This document shows, piece after piece, positions 37,801 to 46,759 of a DNA stretch of 64,000 bases. This DNA comes from Micromussa lordhowensis (lineage: Eukaryota; Cnidaria; Anthozoa; Scleractinia; Lobophylliidae), in assembly GCA_964020085.1 (NCBI GenBank), contig OZ026597.1, forward strand, positions 27,353,448 to 27,417,447, in the 5' to 3' direction. The translations under genes were made by a program, and so were the position numbers. Within the stretch, counting starts at the first letter, position 1. Every line of letters starts with the position of its first letter. The notes below the pieces were generated by a model. It ran no database searches. It was not told where the DNA came from and saw only the letters and a program-made list of their open reading frames with translations.

Positions 37801-40209
37801 TACAAAGAAGGTATGGTATCTTGTGAGATCAAAAATTGATTCTCAGTACTTTTGCCATACAGTTTGATACAAGTTCTGAGAAATTGGTAGCTTATCAAGA
37901 AAGTATCTCATGGTTTTTGATTTCCATCACTTGTCCCTGATGTGAGATTCCAAGCAAGGCCCAGAACTCTGAAACTGATGTTTGATTTGGCACTTCCATG
38001 TCGTAATCATTACCTTTACTTTTCAGGACGTGGCCCCCAAGACAATTCGTCAAGTACCATCTTGGTCCAGTTTGAGTAGTTCAGGTTCATCTCTGTCTCG
38101 TCCTGTGTCATCTGCAAGTAGCTTTGAAAAGTTTCGTCAGCAAGCAAGGGAGAAGGAGGAACGGGTGAGTTCCAAATCAAAACAATTGTAAATCTGACTG
38201 TTGAGGCAGAGTGCCCCACCCACCCACCCCCCCCCCCCCCCTAAAAAAGAAAAATTTCAAACTGTGCATGCTACAGGCAAGGTCTTTTGAGTTGTCAGTA
38301 GCAGTAACAGGAGTGATTAAGACAAAATCTGACAGCACATTGAGCAATTTCAGTTTTTAGTGGACAAAAGCCTGGAACCAGAATCATTTACCAGGTATTT
38401 TACAGTCCTTTTTAAATTTTCTTTAAGCTAAAGACATGAATAGTTGCCTGAAATAACACTGAAAACAATAATTGGGAACCATAATTGGGAACCATGGGAA
38501 CTCGAGAAAAGAATGTCAAAGTTCAGAGAAATTGTGCAACCACAGGTAAAATTTCATCATCAGTTTCACTCCACCAATACTAAGTGTTTCATACGGAATT
38601 CAAAATTTGTTCTCGACATTTGGTGGTGTTAGAAATGACTTTTTTTTGTACCATGGATTCCTCCTTAAACTTGTTTGGTATTGTATGGCAAGACATTCAT
38701 CATTCTCTCACTGTGTATTTGGAAGCTATTTTGTGAACAGTTTTGATTTTTAATTTATCATTCCTAACATCTTGCCGTTATAATTTTTCATTTGAACAGT
38801 AATTTTATAATCTGTGATTTTACTGTCATGTTTTGCATTTTTTTAAACCTTTATCTTTATCTTGATATCTAACAGGAGAAAAACTTAAAAGCTGAAGAGG
38901 AACAGAGACGCCAACAGAAGGAACAAGCAGAAATTGAAAAGTTGCGACAAGCTGAGGAAAGAAAAAGGTACATGCATACATACATATACTTTTTGATAAT
39001 GCAGGTCAAATATGGCAACCTTGGGGCTGATGTGGACCTGGCATAAAATGTAACTAACCTAACTTTTATACAAAGGTGATCATCCATTTTTTGGAACTCG
39101 TTAAACATGCCTACGCTGCAAGGATGAAACATCCCTGATTACTTAAGGGATGGCATTCTAGATCTCCTATACCTTGTGCTATTTGTACCAAGTTCACTCT
39201 TGTACTGTTTTAGAGAAGTCATTCATGCCTCTCAATTTATAGTTATTAACAGTAAATATCCCAAGTGAGTAACTTGCTCAATGTAAAGTGTTATTGTACA
39301 CCTGGTAGGTTTACCCTGCAAAACAAGAGCTCGGCTAGTTGGAACTGATGGTCTCTGAACTCTCTTTAGTTGTGCTGTTTTTTGGTCTATTTGTAACAAA
39401 TTGTTATATACATTAGGGAAAAAGAAGAAGACGATGCTTTGGAGCAAGCTAGGCAAAATAAAGAGCAAGAGCATGCCAAACAAATGGAGAAGATGAAGAG
39501 AGAACGAATGAGAGAAGCGGAACGGCGAAAAAGGGAAGCTGTAAGTGAAAAAATAACTTTTTCTCTAGGCACATACAACTTTCTCATAAGACCTGTCAAA
39601 CCATCAGTTCCAAACACCTTGAGCATGGTGTTCTGGTGGGATGTTAGACAATTAGGTTGGAGATGTCTCCTGATTGTCTCAGATGTTCTAAATATTATTA
39701 TTTTCAAGTAAGAAAATTGCTGACCACTAGAGTCATCTCTGACATAATCAAAATTTTTGTAATTGATGTTTCATGCACAACTATTCTAGCCAGCCAACTG
39801 CACTGGTACAACTTTATATTGTTTCCGTTCAAGATATCATCTTGAACAAAGTTGACTTGCCTTAGGTTGCCGAACTGAATACAAATTAAAAGAAATCAGT
39901 AATTGATATTACAGTGATGACTCTTGAACCATGTATACTCTAGGTATTTTTTGTACATTTTTAGTGACTGTTTACACCGTAAAAATGTTCATATTGTGCA
40001 TTATATGAAGATCCTTCATTGTACAGTCAATACACTTTCATACCTGTCTCAAACACACAGCAAATTACTTGTTCAAAGTGGAAACAGTCTGCATTTGTAA
40101 CTGATCTCTTGTGATTTTTCTGTACCTGTGTTATCCACAGCTGGCTGGAACAATTGATATGAATCAACAAAGTGACATAATGGCAGAGTTTGAAGGAACT
40201 ATGAGTTGA
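19830..40209 (+). CDS. BRD4: BET bromodomain protein, BRD4-type (long isoform)
   Basis: 24 coding exons, all GT-AG and phase-consistent, give 1074 aa: 19830-19985, 20070-20216, 22735-22803, 23537-23645, 23885-24048, 25958-26131, 27917-28000, 28451-28552, 28961-29089, 29718-29894, 30366-30607, 30711-30826, 31220-31464, 31638-31689, 32418-32595, 33117-33195, 33591-33666, 36284-36697, 37051-37107, 37779-37810, 38027-38164, 38876-38967, 39417-39540, 40141-40209. Bromodomain 1 spans about 16-123 (WPF 38-40, acetyl-lysine Asn97). Bromodomain 2 spans about 278-390 (WPF 305-307, Asn364). The ET domain is about 540-620 ([18 protein letters not shown]). Then come a Ser/Asp-rich tract, a Pro/Ala/Thr-rich stretch, and a charged coiled coil ([14 protein letters not shown]...DDALEQAR). 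The C-terminal motif ATIDM-like [18 protein letters not shown] ends the protein; in BRD4 this binds P-TEFb. Nuclear reader of acetylated histones. Single BETs in invertebrates are co-orthologous to BRD2/3/4, so the symbol marks architecture. Confidence 0.93.
20217..22734. other. BET intron 2 with a long-TIR transposon
   Basis: 2.5-kb intron. Apart from the element at 20921-21780, no other bounded repeat or exon was recognised. ORFs at 20410-20776 and 22395-22631 lack coding support. Confidence 0.45.
20921..21780. mobile_element. Long-TIR foldback DNA element, TA target
   Basis: Arms of about 170-180 bp are reverse complements: cagagggtttcacataact at the left and agttatgtgaaaccctctg at the right, with TA just outside each end (20919-20920 and 21781-21782). 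The arms repeat aagtt/gaac phrases (gaacttggcaatttcatta). A terminus-like phrase, tacagagggattccacat, also occurs inside at about 21228. No transposase. TA plus CAG/CTG ends suggest a Tc1/mariner-group non-autonomous element. Confidence 0.8.
24308..24436. mobile_element. Foldback MITE in BET intron 5
   Basis: gcgaccattttgaat and attcaaaatggttgc are inverted, and the arms continue through gttgtttcaaa and tttgaaacaa and then tatgggatgttcaggg and ccctgagcatcccata around a short loop. Non-coding. Confidence 0.7.
24564..25726. mobile_element. Inverted-repeat element (AAGGTGATTCCTCAG ends)
   Basis: aaggtgattcctcag at 24564 and ctgaggaatcacctt at 25712-25726 are exact inverted ends of a 1.16-kb segment without a transposase ORF, within BET intron 5. 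The left flank carries TTAA. Interior sequence is not otherwise recognised. Confidence 0.68.
26318..27695. mobile_element. TA-flanked DNA element with internal tandem repeats
   Basis: 29-bp inverted ends: cagtaccgctcaaatgtaag at the left and cttaccgttgagcggtactg at the right, flanked by TA on both sides (26316-26317, 27696-27697). Subterminal regions hold clusters of tctcgcgaga-type palindromes. The interior has about four roughly 70-bp units (catgaaacctcaac...aacattttattcaaacttg, 26480-26700) and then about three roughly 215-bp units containing gtttgaatgaacgatttatg (26702-27200). No transposase. Located in BET intron 6. Confidence 0.8.
28575..28869. mobile_element. MITE family copy 1 (shared with YPEL5-B intron 5)
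   Basis: The right two-thirds is a hairpin (caatagagcgcttttttctg against cagaaaaaagtactctattg). The left part (cattggttgataggtgtgtt) matches 57255-57295, and the whole resembles 57240-57516. A repeat family is therefore shown by two copies in this window. Confidence 0.72.
30101..30241. mobile_element. Palindromic MITE (GGCCCGGGTTGTTCGAAAGG ends)
   Basis: ggcccgggttgttcgaaagg and cctttcaaataacctgggct are inverted, with repeated ggatagc/gctatcca phrases inside. A partial degenerate end precedes it at 30045-30070. Located in BET intron 10. Confidence 0.65.
32418..32599 (+). CDS. BRD4: Alternative last exon: short BET isoform (715 aa)
   Basis: Exon 15 encodes the Ser-rich acidic tract and, if read through, ends SGSEE followed by TAA at 32597-32599. 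The total is 715 residues, close to the 722 of human BRD4 short form. The stop overlaps a donor: GAAGA|GTAAAG. Splicing there (exon end 32595, phase 2) joins 33117 (ccccag|GTCAGG) to give ES-GGSN and the long form. Retaining the exon gives the short form. Poly(A) signals AATAAA at 32781-32786 and 33047-33052 lie in the following intron, as expected for intronic polyadenylation. Confidence 0.78.
33667..36283. other. BET intron 17, 2.6 kb
   Basis: Long intron separating the short-form region from the Pro/Thr-rich exon. No bounded transposon, exon or RNA gene was recognised. Short ORFs (for example 34643-34828 and 34931-35236) have no coding character. Confidence 0.4.
37380..37552. mobile_element. 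Palindromic MITE in BET intron 19
   Basis: taaggaatgcatgacttcag and its imperfect complement gcctgaactcgcacgttcct bound a 173-bp segment. Inner arms tcaggcttgac and gtcaagcctga are exact. Non-coding. Confidence 0.65.
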
Positions 40210-43200
40210 AGTTGTGTTCAAAGAGAAAATTTTGAGCCATTGCAGCCAACTGTGAATTGTCACTGCAGCTACATTCTTAATTGGATCAAGGATGCAGAAA
40301 CCAAGTGTTCATGTACTATGCCTCCAGTAGTCAACACTTCTACAACTAATGAAGGACCACAGGTTCAAGATATCCCAGGAGCTGGCATTTATAGAACATC
40401 TAATGAACCTAAAAGTTGGAATGAATGAACAATTTTTACCTTATTTATAGCTTTTATATGTTACTGATTGCATTGATCCTAACAAAAGAAGTTTTTTTCA
40501 AAGACCTTGTAATATTGAATTCTGCCATAACTGGTTTAAACGTGTCACATGAAAGAAAGCAAACCATTTTCACAGTGACTGTATGTTACTGAGAGATCAA
40601 GTTGATACTGACTAACTACAGAAAGGTGTTAGTATTAGGGGAATGAATTTATTGTTCCGTATGTATTGTTGGAAATTACAAGGTAATTCTTTGTCTTGTG
40701 TTCCTGTAAAGAAAAGAGTGGATGCACTAATGATAGCTGGATTATCTACATTTTTTACTCTTTTGTTGTAGTTTAAAAAATGTTTAGTAGAAGACTTGAA
40801 GGTAATGTTAAACTGTTAAATTTCACATAATTAAGAGTTACATTAGAAGCAACCTTGTGTTTTCTTTTAAATTTACCATAGACAATACTTGTTCAAAATA
40901 ATGTTCATTCAAATTACTAAATCCATTAGCTTTCCATGTACTCTCATGCATTTAGAATGTTTTGGCTTGTCCTTGTGTACTTATATGCCCTTGGTAATGA
41001 ATGTGATTTTATAACTGATAGTTTGCTTGGATGGCTTCATTTATAGTCAGGTTCACTTCAGTCTGGCAGAATACAGAATTCAAAATAACTTTTTATAATT
41101 AACAGAAAAATTGTCTACCCCAGTAGATAGCATTTCAGCTTGAAGCTAGAGAATGTTTGAAACTCTGCAACAACAAACAAAAAGAAAAAAAAAGAAAAAG
41201 AAAAAAAATTTACAAGTTAGAGGAGATAAGGAAATAAGAAAAATATCACAAATACACTAATTATTTGTCCCATCAGAATTGCAGTTCATGATGGTTGTAG
41301 TTCATGCTGATGTACACTTAATGCTAAACTACAAGTAACAGAAAACTACCAAAAAAACTAGAACAAAAAACATTTAATAAAGAACAAAAAAAGGTTCAAA
41401 TTGAGTTATGTGATAATTATTTGACAAGTGAACTTTGTGTTAAAGCCCTACTGAGGACAAAAAAAAAAAACAGCCTTACAGGTTGACCAGTTGGCTTTTT
41501 AAACCCTGGCAGAATTTAATTTGGGACCACAAATCCGTCAAGTGGCAGGGAGGAGGATTTGAACTTGGGACCTCTGGATTACTAATCTAGCACCCTAAGC
41601 TGCCTTGAACAAATAAACAGAATGTAGAATGTCTGCATCAACTATATTGTCACTTACAGTCAGTGTTCCATAACAACCCTAAAATTACATTGAACAAATA
41701 CCAGCATTAGAACTGTTGTATGCCAATTGTTGTCAGTATGCTTTGGCAGCAAAACAGGTTAGTTTTGTCAAGCCACAGTTCACATGTGATCCTGATATGC
41801 TGCTAATGCATACCAGAGAAGTTATTTAGGTAAAAGGTATTTAGTGTACCTGAATTTGGCCATAAATGTGCTCATAGTCTGTGGTTTTTTGTTGTCAACA
41901 AAGAACTTGAGGCCATGACGGAATCAAATGAAAGATGTTGCATGTTCAAACCTTTTCCCCGTACCACAAGATTTCTTGACAATGGAGCACTCAAACAGTC
42001 CTGTTTGGCACACGCACTTTCCCGAAGACTTCTCCCCTCTTATTCTTGGAAATGAGGTGCCAAGTATAGTACAGTTAGCTTGCGTCAGCTAGTAACCTAC
42101 GGTCGTTTGCGTCTGCGACGCAGGCTAAGTAAAGTGGGAAGAGGTTCATATTTCCATAACTCATTTTGCAAACCAGTCTTGACAAACCTCTTACCCTTAA
42201 CAGCAACATAATACTGTAGTCTATTGTCAAATCAGGGATTTTCATTTAGGTACCATGTGAACACAAAGAGGATATCACAGGAAAATGGTACAGGTTAAAC
42301 AACTTTAATATGGTTTGCAAATGGTAACAACATACTTTTTTTTGGAAACTTGCTTGGGAGTCTCTTAGTAGCAGAAGGAAATTACACCTAAGTCAATTTT
42401 ATAAAACAACATAGGTACTTGCAAATTGCAAAACCAAAGTGTATTAATCTAATATTCAACAAATTGAATGTTCAGTTACTTACAATTCTGGCCTATCTAT
42501 TTGCCAAATATGTGATAGTTAGCACCAAATATCAGCACTAAATTTTGTGTTACTGTTTTATATAAAATTTCATCATTATTAAATATAAAACACTGAATTT
42601 TAAACCAGGTATACATTAATGTATAATTTTCAATGTGCAAATGTACAAACTCTACAGAAGTTGAGCTTCTATAAAGCTCTTTGCATTAATTGTCATAAGT
42701 ATTTACATTTTACAATCAAAATGAACAGAACAGGCAACTGTCATAAAAATGGCGACCATGATCGTAGCAAATAACACTTGGCGTGGGAGGAAGTGTGTTT
42801 TTATTTATCCTATAACGTATAACCTTGCGGGAGTTACATAACTCAGAATTGTTGTGGAACTAATTAATATTCAGGCGGCGTGTCGCAATTTTCTTGTCAG
42901 TTACAGTTTAGTTGTTGTGTATTAAAGTTCGCTTCTTTTAAGTGGAGTCATTTTGCATTTGAAGAACACAACAATTGATGCAGGTTTACTTAAATGCGGT
43001 GCTATCAGATCCCTGGCAGATCATCAGTTCTTTTCAAACTTGATCGCCAGCAAGTTTTCATTTGATACACGTGATACTAAGACAAATTTGAAAGCATAGG
43101 ATATAAAAACTCAATAAATTAGCTTGCATGTCATATTGTTTGAACAGGTTTATCCAGACAGTTGTCTATTTTGTCCAGTAGTGAAAACATTACGAAAACA

Positions 43201-43257
43201 TCACACATGTGGTCCTTGAAACACAACAAACTGTAACTTAAAATTATATATTCATTT
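40210..43257. other. Convergent 3' region between BET and YPEL5-A
   Basis: The stops of BET (plus) and YPEL5-A (minus) face each other across 3.05 kb, which must hold both 3' UTRs. A candidate BET signal AATAAA is at 41376-41381; signals closer to the stop were not convincing. A tRNA-derived repeat lies at 41541-41600. No further gene was recognised. Confidence 0.5.
41541..41600 (-). repeat. tRNA-derived SINE-like segment
   Basis: Read on the minus strand: gggtgctagattagtaatcc, then agaggtcccaagttcaaatcc. This includes a pol III B-box-like agttcaaatcc (41565-41555) preceded by an anticodon-arm-like segment, as in tRNA-derived SINE heads. The A-box half and acceptor stem are not clear, so it is not called a functional tRNA. 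Confidence 0.5.
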
Positions 43258-46033
43258 TTACAAATCACCAATTTCTTCAATTCCTTCACTTTCCGTGACC
43301 AAGGCCCTCTCCAATATCACTTGACCTTCCTACAAGTGTGGTGAACAGAATACAGTCAACTTAAAAGCAGTTCAATGTTGAAGTCCACAAGATGTTTTGC
43401 CATGAGGCAACCGTAATGATAGCTACAACTTCATGGTGTAATCCCAGATAAACATTAATTCTGCTTGAAAACAACTGGTTGCTGACAACATGGGTTTTGA
43501 CCCTGTTCCCTCAAGGCAAGGGCTTTGTTGTTACTGATTTATTTCATGTAGTCTCACTCACACAGTTTTCAATCTACAAACCTTATATTGTTGTGTTTCC
43601 TCGTTTGCATATTCCTGTAATTATTAAGCAGAATAACACACTAAGGACAAAGCCACTCAAGAATAGCCATATAGGGGTTAATGTTTGAGCGGTCCCTCTT
43701 TTCCCTTCCAAATTGCAACATTAAATGATTTAACAACATGCATGTTTCATAAATATGATGCAGCTGATTAATGAATTAGACTGCATACAAAATTTTTGCA
43801 AATTATATATTGCATTCCATTTTGTCTTAATCCATTACTGTTTGCTCTGTTTTATTCCATTTCAGGCCCACAAAGAGAGGAAATTATGCTGCAAGTGACA
43901 CTTACATACATCCAGCCCAGTTTTGTATCACAGTTCTTGCAAAAAACATCTCTGACCATATGTCTTCCAGTGAGCTACAATTAATTATGCAAAACCATTC
44001 AGTGGAGCTAATACTGATCTTGGACTTACTGTGTACAGTAATAAGATGATCAGGTTGTACAAAAAGAGTACAAACTATATTACAAAATAATTTGGTTTTA
44101 TCGACTGCATTAATAATATGAATTGGCCACCGTAAAGAGATTCGAAACCTGACGTTTCAAGCGTTAGCCCTTCACCAGAGTGAATCGAAATGTCAGCTTT
44201 CTAATCTCTTTACGGTGACCAATTCACATTATCAAGTTAGTTGATAAAACCAAATTATCTTGTAATACTCCCACCCACACAGCACCACAGTTTCTTTACA
44301 AACTTACCCCCTTTATATAATTCATTTATACAACTATATTAGTTGTATAAATGAATGTTGGTACGAAGAAACTGTTATAATTTTGTCATACATGAGTCAC
44401 ATGAGGACTCATGTGTGATCTGAGAATACAATGAGATATAATGAAACTGTTTATCATTTATATTCCATATATTGTTTCTTACAGCACTTCTTCAGTTAAG
44501 TGAAGACTACCAGTTAGTTTTAAGGTAAGAACTATTGAGGAAACAAAATAAATGCTTACCATCACTCTATCTTGAACTTCACTGTAAGATAAATTGACCC
44601 TGTTGAAAAGATGATACTAGGGGTTTAAAAATTTCTGCTGAAAGTCTGGCACACATATAGCTGTTCTCAGGGCTTGAAAAAAACTTGAATTCCAGCTTGC
44701 GCTTGGGACAAGTAGCACTCAACTTTTGCTTGCCCTGAGCAAGCCTTAGTTTTCTCTTGCAATGATTTAGATGATAGATTTAGACATGCCTGATCCCTTC
44801 CCCACTGGGCAAGTGAGAATGAAAAATGACTTGCCCAGGAAGAAAATCTACTTGTCCTGGAGAACTGGCCAGCAATTTTTTTTTGCCCCGTGTTTTAGTT
44901 CAGTTTTTTTTTATCCTGTTGGCAGAATTCTCTTAAGCCATAATAGTAAATTGCTTTTGAATAATTGTATGTAAAATACCTTGACCGCTAGAAAAATTCA
45001 TTCTGGGGCCAGGGTGGTGTATTTTCATATCCTCTCTAGTGAGGATCTATGTCCTCACTAGTAAGGATAATGTCCCTCTTTCTCATGATTGATTGGGCAA
45101 ACAGTCAGTTGGTCTACATAATGACAAGTAAATTAGATGGTTGCTTGAAAATATTAAATTTACTTTTGAGTGTCAAAAGAAATTAACTATAGTTTTTACT
45201 AACTTGCCGCACTTCTTTGTAAAATTCATATCTTTGCAACACCATGTAAATATTTCCTATAAAATTTGACAAAATCCTATGTTTATAATGATAGATTTAT
45301 AAAGAACACTCACACTTTTTTGAACAGGAACGCTCTCCCAGTTGCTCCATTAAACCTCTGATCATCAGAATATTACAAAAAAAAACATTAATTTTTACCT
45401 ATCCAAGAAAAGGCTTGATTAAAATCAGGACTTCTAGGTGTTTAAAAAAGAAAGTGGAACTTTCAAAGGAAAAGCGTTAATGTTGAGAGAGTAGATCTCT
45501 GATAGAAAATACTCCATATGGCATGCACAAAAATCCCTGACAGTAAATGTTTAAAACATTCTCCTGTTGGTAACTATACCCTTTGATCAGTTTTCAATTT
45601 GAAAACATTATTGTGTGGAATTCAAGTGCATCTACAGTAATTAGCGGGACTACAATAATTATTAGACACCCAATGAAATTCAGTCCATTTAATTTTTAAA
45701 GAAACGAGTCTTCAAGCTTATGTTAATGAAACTTATGTAAAGTACATTTCAACATAGCTAGGTATTGAGCAACCTTGAAACAAATGAAGCGATCTTTGTT
45801 TACTTCACTTTTTCATGAATTCTAGCAAGAGGAGTGTATCAATTTTTCCGACAAAATATCTTGGCAGTAAAAACTCTGGCCTAAGATAATCAGAAGATCT
45901 CTACTATTTTATCATAAATATTTCGCATACGTACCATGGAGGTTAATTCCGATCGATTCGTCAAAGCAGTGTCGCAGTTCGCACAAGAATAAAGTGTAGT
46001 TCCACCGGGATGATCAAGAAAAATACGACCCAT
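43258..46033 (-). CDS. YPEL5: YPEL5 paralogue A (Yippee-like 5)
   Basis: Six minus-strand coding exons, 46033-45935, 45357-45314, 44599-44560, 43974-43906, 43614-43582, 43329-43258, give 118 aa with every splice site GT-AG. It starts [11 protein letters not shown] and has the complete Yippee zinc-binding pattern C-x2-C-x52-C-x2-C (Cys17, 20, 73, 76), plus [24 protein letters not shown] and RHMVRDVFC. Human YPEL5 is 121 aa with the same layout. YPEL5 is a conserved partner of the CTLH/GID E3 ubiquitin ligase and is linked to cell division; this role is taken from the family. It differs from paralogue B at residues 7, 12, 13, 29, 34, 36, 88 and 91 and has one extra C-terminal Leu. The frame is fully intact, so it is a gene rather than a processed copy. 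Confidence 0.92.
44091..44258 (-). repeat. Palindromic repeat with hammerhead-ribozyme-like core
   Basis: Long inverted arms (tggttttatcgact and agttgataaaacca; aattggccaccgtaaagaga and tctctttacggtgaccaatt) enclose a core. On the minus strand it reads CTGGTGA-AGGGCTAACGCTT-GAAA-CGTC. A hammerhead needs CUGANGA, stem II, GAAA and a cleavage triplet; here GGGC/GCUU can form stem II and CGUC is a cleavage-type triplet, but CUGA is CUGG, which should abolish catalysis. Hammerheads are known from Penelope-like retroelements, so this may be a decayed one. Located in YPEL5-A intron 3. The ribozyme reading is inference. Confidence 0.45.
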
Positions 46034-46759
46034 GTTTTGAGTACAATTCGATAAGAAAAGGGCAACAGAAAACTGAAAAATTGACGACAAACACAGATAC
46101 CGAAATATTTACCGCGAACTTCAGTCTTTCCGCACCGTTCTTTGTTTTGGTTTTTTCAAGTCACGTGATGACTAAGAATATACGAGAGGCCATTGGCTAC
46201 AAACGATTGATGATGTCACCTTTAACCACTGCTGCAACCTCGTTCTCAGGTTCTCGCTCCAGGTGGCGGTAAGATGAGAGACCCTGGGAACGAGGTTGGC
46301 ACTGCTGATGTAGTTTTTTAAACTTCTCATAAATTTCTTTACATTGTCATTGGTAAATCAATGAAAAAAATTTCAGTCATATGCCACCACGGGGTTCCCC
46401 TACCAACGGCTAACTTTAATATCAGCTTTGGTTGCAAATAATTTACATCCCTTTAGCATGCCAACTATCTACATATTCTTTGCATTTTCTTTCGTAGTTC
46501 ATCGCTCAGAGGAGAACTGGAAAGATTCTCCCAAAAGGTATATCTTTTGTTTTTAAAGGTCCCGGAAGTTCCAGAGAGCGGTGACCTCATCATGTCGGCC
46601 AATCATACCAGCTCAATGGTCACGTGACTAAGAGACCAAAATATACAAGAAGGTTCAGTTCGCGGCAGAAAGATTTTGGCTCCGTGTTTGTTTACAAGTT
46701 AATATTGTATATCTTTTAACTTTTCGCTTTCATTTTCGTCAAGAAAGGAAACTCAGAAC
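46034..46759. promoter_or_regulatory. Shared divergent promoter of the two YPEL5 genes
   Basis: 726 bp separate the opposed ATGs. Two similar blocks occur: tcacgtgatgactaagaata (about 46161) and tcacgtgactaagagacca (about 46619), each followed by atatacRaga. CCAAT boxes are nearby in both orientations (gccattggct at 46188, cggccaatca at 46594). A duplicated CACGTG-plus-CCAAT module placed once near each start suggests parallel regulation. A small MITE (46235-46298) sits between them. Confidence 0.55.
46235..46298. mobile_element. 64-bp palindromic MITE (CAACCTCGTTCYCAGG)
   Basis: caacctcgttctcagg at the left and ccctgggaacgaggttg at the right form an almost perfect hairpin. The ends recall the element at 18036-18115. 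It sits in the middle of the YPEL5 divergent promoter. Confidence 0.7.

Noticed and set aside
41541..41600. Functional tRNA gene
   Set aside because: Only the B-box half is convincing; no acceptor stem or complete cloverleaf was seen. A SINE head is the simpler reading.
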